A stretch of 64,000 nucleotides of DNA from Thermoanaerobaculales bacterium (GTDB lineage Bacteria; Acidobacteriota; Thermoanaerobaculia; Thermoanaerobaculales; Sulfomarinibacteraceae): NCBI GenBank assembly GCA_029932545.1, contig JAOZPW010000001.1, forward strand, positions 1 to 64,000, in the 5' to 3' direction. Positions 14,332-25,798 of the stretch are shown here, piece after piece (position 1 is the first letter of the stretch; every line of letters starts with the position of its first letter). Below the pieces are notes generated by a model, which was not told where the DNA came from, ran no database searches, and was given only the letters and a program-made list of their open reading frames with translations. The position numbers were made by a program, and so were the translations under genes.

Positions 14332-17160
14332 CTACAGTATCTCCCGCAAATACACCCCTGTATACGACTTCTCACACTCGGCGACCTGCTCAGGGGTTCC
14401 GGCGGCAACCAGGGTGCCGCCGCCGTCACCGCCTTCGGGGCCCAGGTCGATAATCCAGTCGGCGACCTTGACGACGTCCAAATTGTGTTCGATGACGACG
14501 ATGGTATTGCCTCGATCGACCAGAGCCCGGAGAACACCGAGCAATCTCCGGACGTCGTCAAAATGCAGTCCGGTGGTCGGCTCATCCAAGAGATAGAGGG
14601 TTGTCCCGGTTGCCCTCTTGGCCAACTCTCTCGAGAGCTTGACGCGTTGGGCCTCACCGCCCGAAAGGGTTGTCGCCGCCTGGCCCAGGTGGATATATCC
14701 CAATCCGACGGCGGTCAGGGTGTCGAGGACCCGTTTGACCTTGGGCACCGGATCAAAGACCTCACGGGCCTGGTCGATGGTCAGGTCGAGTACTTCGGCG
14801 ATGTTGAGTCCCTTGTATCGGACCTCCAGGGTTTCCCGGTTGTAGCGGGAACCGTGGCAGACATCACAGGTGACGAAGACGTCGGCCAAAAAGTGCATCT
14901 CGATACGAACCTGCCCCGCTCCCTGACAGGCCTCGCACCGTCCTCCCTTGACGTTGAAGCTGAATCTCCCGGGTTTGTAGCCTCGTGCCCGGGCCTCGGT
15001 GGTTCCGGCAAACAAGGACCGGATCGGGTCAAAGACCTTGGTGTAGGTTGCAGGATTTGACCGGGGCGTACGCCCGATGGGGCTCTGGTCGATAGCGATG
15101 ACCTTGTCCAGGTTCTCGGCCCCCTCGATGGTGCCGTGCCTTCCGGGTCGGGCCATTGTCCCGTAGACTTCGCGCGCCACAGCTTTGTGGAGGATCTCAT
15201 TGACGAGTGTTGATTTCCCCGACCCGGACACGCCGGTGACGCAGATCAGACACCCCAGGGGAAAGGCGACGTCAACGTCTTTAAGGTTGTGCTCGCGCGC
15301 GCCGTGAATGACCAGGTCTCGGCCGGTCCCGGGGTTTCGATGGGCAGGGACGGGAATCCTCTCGACACCGGACAAGTACCGACCGGTCAGACTCTCGGGG
15401 GCCTCCAGAATTACCTCCAGCGGGCCCTGGGCCACGACTTCGCCACCGTGACGACCAGCGCCAGGACCCATGTCGATCACCCAGTCCGCCTGGCGAATGG
15501 ACTCTTCGTCATGTTCGACCACGACCACGGTGTTGCCGAGATCCCGCATGCCGAACAGGGTGTTCAAAAGCCTCTGGTTGTCTCGCTGATGAAGGCCGAT
15601 CGAAGGCTCGTCCAATACGTACAAGACTCCCATCAGTTTTGATCCCACCTGGGTCGCTAATCGAATTCGCTGACTTTCGCCCCCAGAGAGCGTTCCTGCC
15701 ATCCGGTCAAGACTCAGGTATTCCAGGCCGACCGACTCCAGGAACATCAGGCGGTCTCGGATCTCCCTCAAGACCTTGGTCGCGATCTTCTCGTCCCGGC
15801 CGGACAGGCTGATGTCGGCAAACCAGGCCCGAGTCCGATGGATCGGCATGGCCGACACCTCGGAGATACCGGCGCCGTCGACGAGAACCGCCAGAGACTC
15901 GGGCCGAAGGCGTGCGCCGTTACACGACGAACAGGTGGTAAATGACATATAGCGCTCGAGCTCTCGCCGAATTTCTTCCGATGCCGTCTCGCCATACCGT
16001 CTTTCGATCCTCGGGACCAGTCCTTCCAATCGGTCCCGGAAGCGGTAGGCGCCCTTCTTGCCCTCCCATACGAAATCGAACTCGTCATCGGACCCGAAAA
16101 GAATCAAGCGGCGAATAGCTTCGGGAAGATCCCGCCACGGCGTTCTCAAGTCAAACCCGAGGGATGTTCCCAGTTGACCCAAGAGCCGACCAAACCACGA
16201 GGCGCCGCCATTGGTGACTGTCGCGAGGCACCCGGCGCCGATCGATCTGGTTGGATCCAGCACCAGCTTTTCGGGGTCGATCTCTCTCAGAAAACCCAGG
16301 CCCGAGCACTTCGGACACGCTCCCTGTGGCGAGTTGAAGGAGAAAAGGCGCGGCGAAACCTCCGACAGAGAAAAGCCACACTCCAAACAGGCCAGGAGCG
16401 ACGAGAGTTGCATCTCCGGATGACCTTCGGCGGCAATGCGAACCAACCCCTGACCAACCTTGAGTGCGGTCTCCAGAGATGACGCCAACCGGCTCTTGAC
16501 ACCCTCCCTGACAGAGAGGCGATCAATGACCACCTCGATCGTATGTTTCCGCTTTTTGTCCAGCTCGGGTCTTTCGGCGATCTCGACAACTTCGCCGTCA
16601 ACCCGCGCCCGAACGAATCCCTCCCGCCCCATCTGCTCGAACAGTTTTCGGTGTTCACCCTTGCGGTCCCTGATGAGGGGCGCCAGGACCAAAAACCGGC
16701 TGCCGTCGGGCAGGCCCAGGATCCGATCAACCATCTGGTCAACGGTTTGAGATTGGATCGGCGTGTGATGCACCGGGCAATGCGCCACGCCGATCGAGGC
16801 CCACAGCAGCCTCAGATAATCGTGAATCTCGGTAACGGTTCCGACGGTCGATCGGGGATTTTTTGACGTGGTCTTCTGTTCGATCGAAATGGCGGGGGAA
16901 AGACCTTCGATCAAATCAACGTCGGGCTTCTCCATCTGATCCAGAAACTGCCGGGCGTAGGCCGACAGACTTTCGACATAGCGTCGCTGTCCTTCGGCAA
17001 AGAGCGTATCGAATGCCAGGGAACTCTTGCCGGACCCCGAAACTCCGGTGATGACGACCAGTCGATTCCTGGGAATCGATACGTCGATATTCGCGAGGTT
17101 GTGTTCCCTCGCCCCTCGAATGACGATCTCGTCACGAATGCCGGTCGGCTCATGGTCCAT
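14332..17160 (-). CDS. uvrA: Excinuclease ABC subunit A
   Basis: UvrA recognises bulky DNA damage and loads UvrB in nucleotide excision repair. The 942-residue length is standard. Visible are two ABC ATPase modules: Walker [17 protein letters not shown] near residue 38 and [15 protein letters not shown] near 640, with signatures [11 protein letters not shown] and [11 protein letters not shown]. The zinc modules contain CLECGF...CPKCSGLG and CEACQGAG...[10 protein letters not shown]. It reads leftward, with smpB and the HD-GYP gene upstream on the same strand. No SOS-type box is visible in its upstream region. Confidence 0.97.
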   Translation of the reverse strand: MDHEPTGIRDEIVIRGAREHNLANIDVSIPRNRLVVITGVSGSGKSSLAFDTLFAEGQRRYVESLSAYARQFLDQMEKPDVDLIEGLSPAISIEQKTTSKNPRSTVGTVTEIHDYLRLLWASIGVAHCPVHHTPIQSQTVDQMVDRILGLPDGSRFLVLAPLIRDRKGEHRKLFEQMGREGFVRARVDGEVVEIAERPELDKKRKHTIEVVIDRLSVREGVKSRLASSLETALKVGQGLVRIAAEGHPEMQLSSLLACLECGFSLSEVSPRLFSFNSPQGACPKCSGLGFLREIDPEKLVLDPTRSIGAGCLATVTNGGASWFGRLLGQLGTSLGFDLRTPWRDLPEAIRRLILFGSDDEFDFVWEGKKGAYRFRDRLEGLVPRIERRYGETASEEIRRELERYMSFTTCSSCNGARLRPESLAVLVDGAGISEVSAMPIHRTRAWFADISLSGRDEKIATKVLREIRDRLMFLESVGLEYLSLDRMAGTLSGGESQRIRLATQVGSKLMGVLYVLDEPSIGLHQRDNQRLLNTLFGMRDLGNTVVVVEHDEESIRQADWVIDMGPGAGRHGGEVVAQGPLEVILEAPESLTGRYLSGVERIPVPAHRNPGTGRDLVIHGAREHNLKDVDVAFPLGCLICVTGVSGSGKSTLVNEILHKAVAREVYGTMARPGRHGTIEGAENLDKVIAIDQSPIGRTPRSNPATYTKVFDPIRSLFAGTTEARARGYKPGRFSFNVKGGRCEACQGAGQVRIEMHFLADVFVTCDVCHGSRYNRETLEVRYKGLNIAEVLDLTIDQAREVFDPVPKVKRVLDTLTAVGLGYIHLGQAATTLSGGEAQRVKLSRELAKRATGTTLYLLDEPTTGLHFDDVRRLLGVLRALVDRGNTIVVIEHNLDVVKVADWIIDLGPEGGDGGGTLVAAGTPEQVAECEKSYTGVYLREIL

Positions 17161-17228
17161 GTCTCAAACTCCCCAGGGATCTAACCGGAAAATGGCCGGT
17201 TCTATTCTCCATCAAGACTGGCTGAGTT

Positions 17229-17343
17229 CCAATACTGTCCGACGTACGCACCCGCTCACGGCCAGGATGGCCGCACCACAAAGGATCGAAAAATTGTGGT
17301 GCAGGCTTCCAGCCTGCTTGAGTTCTCAACTGAACAGTATTGG
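17229..17343. repeat. Nested palindromic element between uvrA and smpB
   Basis: CCAATACTGT (17229-17238) pairs with ACAGTATTGG (17334-17343) as outer arms. Inside are CACCACAA/TTGTGGTG (17274-17281 and 17294-17301) and GCAGGCT-TCC-AGCCTGC (17301-17317), making a branched structure. It may be a REP-like or miniature inverted-repeat element, or a terminator for smpB. Confidence 0.6.
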
Positions 17344-17350
17344 GCTTAGC

Positions 17351-17815
17351 TCAGGAGTCTCTCTCCTTCATCGCCTGGTCGGCTTCCCGATCCAATGTCC
17401 GTTGCCTCAGGGTCTCCCTCTTGTCGTGGAGTTGCTTGCCCCGGACGAGCGCCACCCGGACCTTGATCCAGTTCCCGTCAAGAACGACTTCGATCGGCAC
17501 GACGGTCAGGCCCTTTTCCGCAACCTTGGACGCCAGGCGGAGAATCTGTCGCTTTTCCAAGAGGAGGCGCCGCCGTCTCAAGGGGTCGTGCCCCGAGTAG
17601 CCGGCATGTTCGTAGGGGCTGATATGACAGCCCACCAGAAACGCTTCACCTCTCTTGAAGTCCACATGGGCCTCTTTGAGGTTGATTCTGCCGGCTCGAA
17701 TGGCCTTGACCTCGGTGCCGACCAACTCGATCCCGGCCTCTACCGTCTCCAGAAGGTGGTAGTCGTGCCTGGCCTTCCGGTTGGTGGCTATGACTTTTCG
17801 TTGGCGGTCGACCAC
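17351..17815 (-). CDS. smpB: SsrA (tmRNA)-binding protein SmpB
   Basis: SmpB binds tmRNA and brings it to stalled ribosomes for trans-translation. The 154-residue protein has the family blocks ATNRKARHDYHLLETVEAGIEL, GTEVKAIRAGRINLKEAH and the basic C-terminal tail (GKQLHDKRETLRQRTLDRE) that enters the decoding channel. Length is normal. It lies one base downstream of the HD-GYP gene, on the same strand, so the two are probably co-transcribed. The tmRNA gene itself is not in the window. Confidence 0.96.
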   Translation of the reverse strand: MVDRQRKVIATNRKARHDYHLLETVEAGIELVGTEVKAIRAGRINLKEAHVDFKRGEAFLVGCHISPYEHAGYSGHDPLRRRRLLLEKRQILRLASKVAEKGLTVVPIEVVLDGNWIKVRVALVRGKQLHDKRETLRQRTLDREADQAMKERDS

Positions 17816-17816
17816 C

Positions 17817-19340
<1,524 letters not shown>

Positions 19341-19433
19341 ATTTTCAATCCTGGCCTCGATCCTACGGGAAACCCGCCCAAGAGGCAATGAACCCACCCC
19401 CGAAAGACTTGATTGGATGATAATATCGGTTCG

Positions 19434-19997
19434 ATGATTTCGTTGTTTTCTCTTGCCGTGGTGGCGACCCTGATAGCACCAGCCCCACTGACCGCCCACA
19501 TCTCACCGGAGCATCAATCCCTGGATGTCCGATTGGAACTCAATGTTCCGCTTCCGGATGTGTTCATGGACGCTCTTCCGTCGGGGGGCGTTGTCCGAGT
19601 GATATATCCCCTTCGAGTCCGTTCGAAACGGAGTTTCTGGTGGGACGGCCGCATATGGAAGGGTGAATTAACCAGCCAGGTTTCCTTTGACCCCATTACG
19701 GGCAGGTATCGCTGTAAATTGCTTCTCGATGAGATCGTTGTTGACTCGAAGGAAGTTGATACCATGAACAATGCCGTCACCTGGTTGAGAGCCCCACCAT
19801 CGGTCCAACTGGTTCTTCGTGATGATTTTAAGAAACTGGATCGACTCTATCTTCGAGCCCGCGCCGTCTTTTCGACATCGACGACGTGGTTGGTTTTCCC
19901 TGATCGGGAAGGTACCGACTGGGTAACGGTTCCCGTCATCCAGGACCCGGTCGCGGCCAAGGAGCCGGGCAAAGCCCCTCATGCGGACTCCGGCTGA
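19434..19997 (+). CDS. DUF4390 family secreted protein
   Basis: The 187-residue protein starts with a signal peptide (MISLFSLAVVATLIAPAPLTA) and then shows the DUF4390 pattern: ISPEHQSLDVRLELNVPLPDVFMDALPSG, a SKRSFWWDGRIWKGELTSQVSFDP segment and a C-terminal RARAVFSTSTTWLVFP. Function is unknown, but the gene commonly sits upstream of an NtrY-like kinase, as here, suggesting it helps sensing in the periplasm. It is divergent from the HD-GYP gene. Confidence 0.75.
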   Translation: MISLFSLAVVATLIAPAPLTAHISPEHQSLDVRLELNVPLPDVFMDALPSGGVVRVIYPLRVRSKRSFWWDGRIWKGELTSQVSFDPITGRYRCKLLLDEIVVDSKEVDTMNNAVTWLRAPPSVQLVLRDDFKKLDRLYLRARAVFSTSTTWLVFPDREGTDWVTVPVIQDPVAAKEPGKAPHADSG

Positions 19998-20058
19998 CGC
20001 CATGCCTCTTAATCCGTATTTCTCACCAATGATCTGCTACGGAGCAAAATACGCAATA

Positions 20059-20142
20059 AGCTGTGGTGTTTTCTTGAATTCGCTCAATCAACATAGTGCG
20101 GACTATGCCTCATTCGCTCATCCTGCGAAAAACACCACAGCT
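20059..20142. repeat. Long hairpin upstream of ntrY
   Basis: AGCTGTGGTGTTTT (from 20059) pairs with AAAACACCACAGCT (ending 20142), with a secondary CATAGT/ACTATG hairpin in the loop. It lies between the DUF4390 gene and ntrY and could attenuate expression of the kinase. Confidence 0.55.
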
Positions 20143-20182
20143 CACCACGTCTTTCGCACCTCGCGACGAAAACTGGTGAGAA

Positions 20183-22300
20183 ATGCGGATTAACTTCCGG
20201 TCCTGGTATCGATTTCGGAAGGAGAACCGCTTTCTCTTAACCGTTTTTTCCATCATGCTTCTCCTGTCGGCTGGGGCTTTTTTTCTCTCCCAGCGAACCC
20301 AGGCGGCGTCCTCTCAGGAGCTGACCAACCGCCTGCTTCTTTTCGTTCTCTGGTATCTCGATGTTTCTTTGATCCTGGTGCTCTCCTTTATTATTGTTCG
20401 GAGCTTGATCAAGCTTCTGCTGGAGCGTCGCGCCGGCATCCTCGGCGCCCGTTTCAGAACGAAGTTGATCTTGACTTACATCGTCCTGACCTTTGTGCCG
20501 GTGATCTTTATTTTCCTGATTGCCACAAATCTGCTCCAGCACTCAATTGACCGCTGGTTTTCCTCACCCGTTGAAAATATTCTCCGGGGAGGCCGGAACC
20601 TCGCAGTCGAACTTCGGGAGACGATTGAAGACCGGTTGGAACGCCAGGCAGCCATCGCAGCCGCAGAATTGGAAAAAAGACCACGAGACACCTCTCTGGC
20701 CGACCTTCAGCGAGTGATGGCCGTCGATCTTTTGGCCCTCTTCGACGGTGACATTCTGATTGAATCCGTTGCCGATCCCCGGAAAATTCCGGCGCCCGTG
20801 CCCGAGCTTCGATGGTCGGAACTCGAGACTCAAGGGGTTCGCGTCGATCGATGGCGAGGAGGGCTTCTTATCAGGGCGTGGACCCCGATCGGAACGGACA
20901 ACAAGCACATGGTTGTCGGGGCAATCCTCCCCAGCAACCTTCTGCTTCACCTTCAAAGGGCAACCGATGCGGACGCCCAGTTTCAAGAAATGAAGGCCCA
21001 ACAGGGTACGGTCACGGCCACCACAATTCTGGTCTTCCTTTCGGTGACGCTGCTCCTTCTGTTCTCTACCGTCTGGCTCGGTTTGTATCTCTCAAAGCGA
21101 TTCACCGAACCGCTCCTCGCCGTCGTTGACGCCACTCGGCGGGTGGCCGAAGGCGATGCCCTGGAAGAGGTTGTCGCCCCCGCTTCGGATGAGGTCGAAG
21201 TATTGGTGGACTCCTTCAACGCAATGGTCCGCCGCGTCCGTTCGACCGAGCAGGAGATTATGTCCTCAAACCAGGAACTGGCCACACTGCTTGCGACAAT
21301 TCCCACAGGAGTCCTGACACTGAGCCCGGACAATGTCCAATTTCGGCCCAATGCCGCTGCTGCCGTGATGCTGGGGCATACGCCGTGGCAACGAACCTGG
21401 CAACCTGTCGATATATTGAAGACAACCGGCCTCGAGGAACTGCGCCTGTATCTTGAAAGCCCTGACCACCACCGACAGCGGCTGGAAATCGATCTGACGG
21501 TAGGTGGTGAAACCTGCCGTGTCGAGGTCTCCCGCCGCCCCCTTGCCGGCGGTGGTTCAGTGGTCGCCATGGACGATCTGACCGAGTTGGTGGCGGCACA
21601 GCGTCAGGCGGCATGGAGTGAGGTCGCCCAACGGATCGCCCATGAGATCAAGAACCCCCTGACACCGATCCGATTGGCTGCCGAACGGGTCCAGCGGCGA
21701 GTCGCCGGTCTGGGAGGAGACCTTGAGCACATTCTCTCGTCCAGTTGTGAGGCGATTATCGCCCATGTCTCCGGGCTCCAGGACCTTGTCAACGCCTTTC
21801 ACCAGTATGCGCAGATGCCCACAATCACTCCGCAACCATGGTCGATCAACCGTCTGGTCAATGAGACGGCGGCCCTGTATGTGGATTTTCGGCCAGGGTT
21901 GGCGATTGTCACCGAGTTACCGGAAGAACCTCTCTGGGCCATGGTGGATCCGGTTCCGTTTCGACAAGCTCTGGTCAATCTCATCGACAACGCGGCTGCG
22001 GCCATCCCGGGACCGGGACGCATCGATATTCGTGCATGGGCCGACGACACCAGTGCCATACTCGAGATCCTCGACAGTGGTTCCGGGCTCCCAACAGAGG
22101 ATGTGCGGGTTCTGACCCAACCGTTCTTTTCGACCAAGGGGCGGGGTTCAGGCATGGGCCTGGCCATTGTCGACCGTATCGTCCGGGATCATGACGGTGT
22201 GTTTGAAATTGGAAACCGTGAAGGGCAGGGTTCTCGAGCACGTATTTCTCTCTTTGGCGCTGTCGTCACCCAACCGGACACTGCCCATGAGTCGGACTGA
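20183..22300 (+). CDS. ntrY: NtrY-like sensor histidine kinase
   Basis: The 705-residue membrane kinase has the NtrY layout: several transmembrane segments in residues 18-110, a periplasmic part, another membrane helix near 285, HAMP, a PAS-like domain (QELATLLATIPTGVLTL), HisKA with AQRIAHEIKNPLTPIRLAAERV (phospho-accepting His) and HATPase_c with NLIDNAAAAIPG, DSGSGLP and STKGRGSGMGLAIVDRI. It would autophosphorylate in response to an envelope or nitrogen/redox signal. An ntrX response regulator normally follows but is absent here; a TPR protein gene follows instead. Confidence 0.92.
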   Translation: MRINFRSWYRFRKENRFLLTVFSIMLLLSAGAFFLSQRTQAASSQELTNRLLLFVLWYLDVSLILVLSFIIVRSLIKLLLERRAGILGARFRTKLILTYIVLTFVPVIFIFLIATNLLQHSIDRWFSSPVENILRGGRNLAVELRETIEDRLERQAAIAAAELEKRPRDTSLADLQRVMAVDLLALFDGDILIESVADPRKIPAPVPELRWSELETQGVRVDRWRGGLLIRAWTPIGTDNKHMVVGAILPSNLLLHLQRATDADAQFQEMKAQQGTVTATTILVFLSVTLLLLFSTVWLGLYLSKRFTEPLLAVVDATRRVAEGDALEEVVAPASDEVEVLVDSFNAMVRRVRSTEQEIMSSNQELATLLATIPTGVLTLSPDNVQFRPNAAAAVMLGHTPWQRTWQPVDILKTTGLEELRLYLESPDHHRQRLEIDLTVGGETCRVEVSRRPLAGGGSVVAMDDLTELVAAQRQAAWSEVAQRIAHEIKNPLTPIRLAAERVQRRVAGLGGDLEHILSSSCEAIIAHVSGLQDLVNAFHQYAQMPTITPQPWSINRLVNETAALYVDFRPGLAIVTELPEEPLWAMVDPVPFRQALVNLIDNAAAAIPGPGRIDIRAWADDTSAILEILDSGSGLPTEDVRVLTQPFFSTKGRGSGMGLAIVDRIVRDHDGVFEIGNREGQGSRARISLFGAVVTQPDTAHESD

Positions 22301-22362
22301 CCGGCCCACCCTCGAAGGGTTGGGAATTGACCGTATTGAAATCCAGAGATACCATCGAGCCT

Positions 22363-24531
22363 ATGACATATCCAGGCAATCCGGAACTCTCTGCCCAGGC
22401 ACAAGAGCGGGTTATGTCCGCGTTTCGCCAAGTGGTCACCAAAATTCAGGATGGTTTGTCCAGTGAGGCCCTGATTGGACTGGAGTTTGTTCTCCGCCTT
22501 GATCCAACATTCGCTCCCGGGGTCGCCCTACAGGAGCAGTTGATCAGTGACCAATCCAACATTGATCTCTCCAACATCATTGCCCATCTTGAATCACCCG
22601 ATACGGATACCATCAACCTCTTATTGATAGAAGCTGTCGAAGAGTATAATCAACACAACTACCTCGAGGCTCGGGAGCGTGTCAAAAAGGTTCTGATTGA
22701 TCTTCCGGGTCATGCCGAAGCCAGGAACCTGGCCACTCAGATCGACGATGCCATCAAGGTGGAAACTCAGGTTGGACAGTTTCTGACCCAGGCAAAAGAG
22801 GCCTTGGCCGCCAATAGACCACAGGAAGGGGCCAATTTTGTCCTTATGGCCCAGGCTCTCGACCCCCATCACGCCGGAATCGAAGCAACTCTCGCTGAGA
22901 TTCGTCGGGCCAGCCCCTCAACTCAGACTCCGGTTGCAGCACACCCGCACGAGGCATCCTCCGAGACACCTGTAGATTTTGGAACGCAGGCAGACGAACA
23001 GCCCTCGACTGATGCCCCTGTTCCTCAAGAGGGTGGGTTTGCCGTCTCCGGTGATTTTGGGATCACTCCTGCCGGTGAGACCGAATCAGACTCGTGGGAT
23101 GTTGCCGGCGCCTTCGACGAACCAGCCTCTCAGCCGGACCAGGCCCATGTGCAACCACCCGATCCAGGAGAGTTCGAGCTTGGCGGCAATGTGGCCGATC
23201 TCTTCGAGGTGTCGTCCGACTCCTCAGAAACACCATTGTGGGAAGAATCGGAACCTCCTGCACAGCCACCAACACAAGACACCGACACAGTAGAGGATCT
23301 CCTCGCTCAAGGAACGGCCGCCTTGGAGCTTGGGAAGCCTCAAGACGCCTTGCACCATTTATCAAAAGTCTTCCAGACCGACCCGGAGAATTTGCGGGCG
23401 GAGGCCCTGATCGACAGGGCCCGGTCGGCGATCGACGCCCTGGAACACCAACTCCAGGCCTCGTTGTCCGAAGCGGAGATGGCCTGGGACTCCGGCGAAA
23501 AGGACCGTGCTCGGTCCGTGATCGAAGAGATTCTGATTGCGGCTCCTGACAACGAGGACGCACAGGTGTTGAAGGCCCGCTTCATTTCAGAGGACTCCGA
23601 TCCGGTGTTTTTGCCCTCTCCACCAGTTGACTCGATCGTCCCTCCGACCCCTGAGACCACTACCGCCACTGAAGAAGCCTCCGAGGAATACAGCGCTGCC
23701 TTCCAAGACTTTGACTCGGACCTGGACCTATTGAGTACAGATATTCCATGCAAAGAGACTGTTCCTCCGGTGGGCGGCGAGAGCCGTGTGCCGTGGCGAT
23801 GGATCGTCCTCGGCACGGGCGCCATCGCCGTTGTCTTGCTGGGGATGTGGCTGGGTTCACGCTTCTTGCCACAAGGTGGAGAGGATGTCGACACCGCCCG
23901 AGCAGTCTCTGAACGGATCGAAAATGCTCAAGTTCTTTTTGACCAAGGCAAGGGGGAGGAGGCCCTGGATCTTCTTCGGTCATCTGAAGTTGAAGGAATC
24001 GATCAACAACGAATCGATAAACACATTGCTCGATTCGAGGCGGCGTTGACTCCCCCAACCCCCACACCAATTCCTGAATCTGTAGAAACCGGTCGCTCAT
24101 TGATGAATGAGGATCGGTGGCTGATGGCCTTTGAAGTCGTCGAACAGGGCTTGTCCAAACACCCCGGGGATTCCGGTCTTCTGGAACTCAAGGAACAGGT
24201 CGCGTCGATCGAACCTCGTCTCAATGCCCTGTTCAGTGGGTTGTCCAAAGGAGATTTTCAGGGCTGCGCTACCCTTGGGGCAGAGTTGGCTGAGAAGTAT
24301 CCAAACCAAGAGGGTTTTGGTCTGATTCTCGATCGTTGTCTCTTCAATGCGGCTTTGGCCAACCTTCGTTCTTATAATCTCACCGGCGCTCGCGGACACC
24401 TGACTCGTCTGCAGGCTCGGCATCCGGATGACAACGACGTTACCCGGATCCTGGATTTTATCTCGAGTTATTCCAGTCGTCCGGTCGACATGCAGTTGGA
24501 AATCTTTGTTGGAAGCCTGGGTTTCAGATGA
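22363..24531 (+). CDS. TPR-rich protein with one transmembrane helix
   Basis: The 722-residue protein (ATG at 22363; an upstream in-frame TTG at 22327 is less likely) has TPR-like repeats at about residues 15-175 and 310-420, a long acidic Pro/Thr/Glu-rich linker, a single membrane helix near residue 485 (WIVLGTGAIAVVLLGMWLG) and another set of helical repeats after it. It probably links cytoplasmic and periplasmic partners. It lies 62 bases after ntrY and overlaps the next gene by four bases, so it may belong to the same operon. No known family. Confidence 0.7.
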   Translation: MTYPGNPELSAQAQERVMSAFRQVVTKIQDGLSSEALIGLEFVLRLDPTFAPGVALQEQLISDQSNIDLSNIIAHLESPDTDTINLLLIEAVEEYNQHNYLEARERVKKVLIDLPGHAEARNLATQIDDAIKVETQVGQFLTQAKEALAANRPQEGANFVLMAQALDPHHAGIEATLAEIRRASPSTQTPVAAHPHEASSETPVDFGTQADEQPSTDAPVPQEGGFAVSGDFGITPAGETESDSWDVAGAFDEPASQPDQAHVQPPDPGEFELGGNVADLFEVSSDSSETPLWEESEPPAQPPTQDTDTVEDLLAQGTAALELGKPQDALHHLSKVFQTDPENLRAEALIDRARSAIDALEHQLQASLSEAEMAWDSGEKDRARSVIEEILIAAPDNEDAQVLKARFISEDSDPVFLPSPPVDSIVPPTPETTTATEEASEEYSAAFQDFDSDLDLLSTDIPCKETVPPVGGESRVPWRWIVLGTGAIAVVLLGMWLGSRFLPQGGEDVDTARAVSERIENAQVLFDQGKGEEALDLLRSSEVEGIDQQRIDKHIARFEAALTPPTPTPIPESVETGRSLMNEDRWLMAFEVVEQGLSKHPGDSGLLELKEQVASIEPRLNALFSGLSKGDFQGCATLGAELAEKYPNQEGFGLILDRCLFNAALANLRSYNLTGARGHLTRLQARHPDDNDVTRILDFISSYSSRPVDMQLEIFVGSLGFR

Positions 24532-25025
24532 GCACCTCCGACTCAAACCATCCTTTGAGGAGCTGGGACCGGTTGTCCGATATCGATGTTGAAAACATCG
24601 AATCGGAAACGACCGACCCCTCCGTCATCAGCCCGGCACTGGCCGACACCGTGCCACGGAGTGCTCGATTGGGCGCAGCCTGGGCCGATTTGGTCGTTGT
24701 CGGCGCCCTGACGACGTCGATGATCGGCGCTGTCATCGTGTCGGGTTACCCCTTGAGTATTCGGGCCCTCCCCTGGGCCGTTATCGTTGCACTGATCGGT
24801 TGGGGCGCGGCCTGTGGCGTCGTCCTTCGCGTTCGGCGAGGTACTCTGGGAATGATGATGGCTGGATTCGTATTCACTGAAGAGGTTGCCGGCCGTCGTC
24901 TGGGCTGGACTGTTGCCGCCGCTGCATTCAGTGCTCTTCTCCTCGGCCTCCCGGTCCTCCCTGGGGGCTCGGCCACATCACTGTTGTCGGTTGCTTCCGG
25001 ATCCTCCATCGCTCCCAATCCGTAA
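24528..25025 (+). CDS. RDD-like membrane protein
   Basis: The 165-residue protein starts in the stop codon of the TPR gene (ATGA overlap). After a polar N-terminus it has RLGAAWADLVVVGAL, consistent with the Arg/Asp pattern of RDD proteins, then hydrophobic segments at about residues 50-75, 80-103 and 125-145, with GTLGMMMAGFVFTEEVAGRRLG between, as in RDD family members. Function is unknown; some relatives are transport-associated. The last helix ends in a Ser/Gly-rich tail. Confidence 0.6.
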   Translation: MSTSDSNHPLRSWDRLSDIDVENIESETTDPSVISPALADTVPRSARLGAAWADLVVVGALTTSMIGAVIVSGYPLSIRALPWAVIVALIGWGAACGVVLRVRRGTLGMMMAGFVFTEEVAGRRLGWTVAAAAFSALLLGLPVLPGGSATSLLSVASGSSIAPNP

Positions 25026-25033
25026 GAAGCCTG

Positions 25034-25798
25034 ATGTCTGAGTTTGTTCTGTCGGTTGTCATCCCAGCTTATAACGAAGCCGATCGTCTACCGAAGACAC
25101 TCGAGAGCATTGACCTTTTTCTCCTTGAGGCCGAGGACCTCGGGCCGGCCGAGATCATCATCGTGGATGACGGGTCTAAAGACCGAACATCAGAGGTTGG
25201 CAATGCCTTCCAATCCTTCGGAAATACCGTCGTGCGGGTTTTTCGCCACCAAAAGAACCAGGGGAAAGGCGCTGCCGTCCGAACGGGATTCGAACATTCG
25301 AAGGGACGGCAAGTCCTCCTGTCGGACGCGGACCTTGCCGCTCCGATTGCAGGACTTCGTCGTATGACTCCGGCATACGGTGACTCGACCGTGGTCGTGG
25401 GGAGTCGAGCAGTGGACCGTGCCCTGCTCTTTGATCCTCAACCCCTCTATCGGGACCTGATGGGTCGCGCCTTCAATCTGATGGTCCGGGCTCTTCTGCT
25501 CCCGGGGATATTTGACACACAGTGCGGCTTCAAACTCTTCCCTGGAGGGCTTGCTCGGTCGTTGGCAATGGTCCAACGGACTGATGGTTTTGCTTATGAC
25601 GTTGAGTTGTTGGCATTATCCTTGTCCTGGGGTTACAGCATCGTCGAAGTAGGCGTGCCCTGGGGCCATGTTGAGGCCTCCCGAGTACAGCCGGGGAGGC
25701 ATAGCGCCCAGATGTTCCGAGATCTCCTAAGAATTTCCCTTCGGCGTTGGTCCCTCGGACTTCCACGTGAGCCGCATGAAGGGGTCTCCCTTGGCTGA
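25034..25798 (+). CDS. Family 2 glycosyltransferase, dolichyl-phosphate glucosyltransferase type
   Basis: The 254-residue enzyme has the GT-A fold of GT2 family members: SVVIPAYNEADRLPKTL at the N-terminus, IIIVDDGSKDRT, KNQGKGAAVRTGFEHSKG and a SDADL metal-binding motif, then TQCGFKLFP and a VEASRVQPGRHSAQMFRDL end. The pattern is that of ALG5-like enzymes that move a sugar from a nucleotide to a polyprenyl phosphate at the membrane. The acceptor is inferred. The gene overlaps the Xer recombinase gene that follows. Confidence 0.85.
   Translation: MSEFVLSVVIPAYNEADRLPKTLESIDLFLLEAEDLGPAEIIIVDDGSKDRTSEVGNAFQSFGNTVVRVFRHQKNQGKGAAVRTGFEHSKGRQVLLSDADLAAPIAGLRRMTPAYGDSTVVVGSRAVDRALLFDPQPLYRDLMGRAFNLMVRALLLPGIFDTQCGFKLFPGGLARSLAMVQRTDGFAYDVELLALSLSWGYSIVEVGVPWGHVEASRVQPGRHSAQMFRDLLRISLRRWSLGLPREPHEGVSLG

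Noticed and set aside
14038..15060. 340-codon + strand frame at the end of uvrA
   Set aside because: It lies opposite the conserved C-terminal half of uvrA and has no family resemblance.
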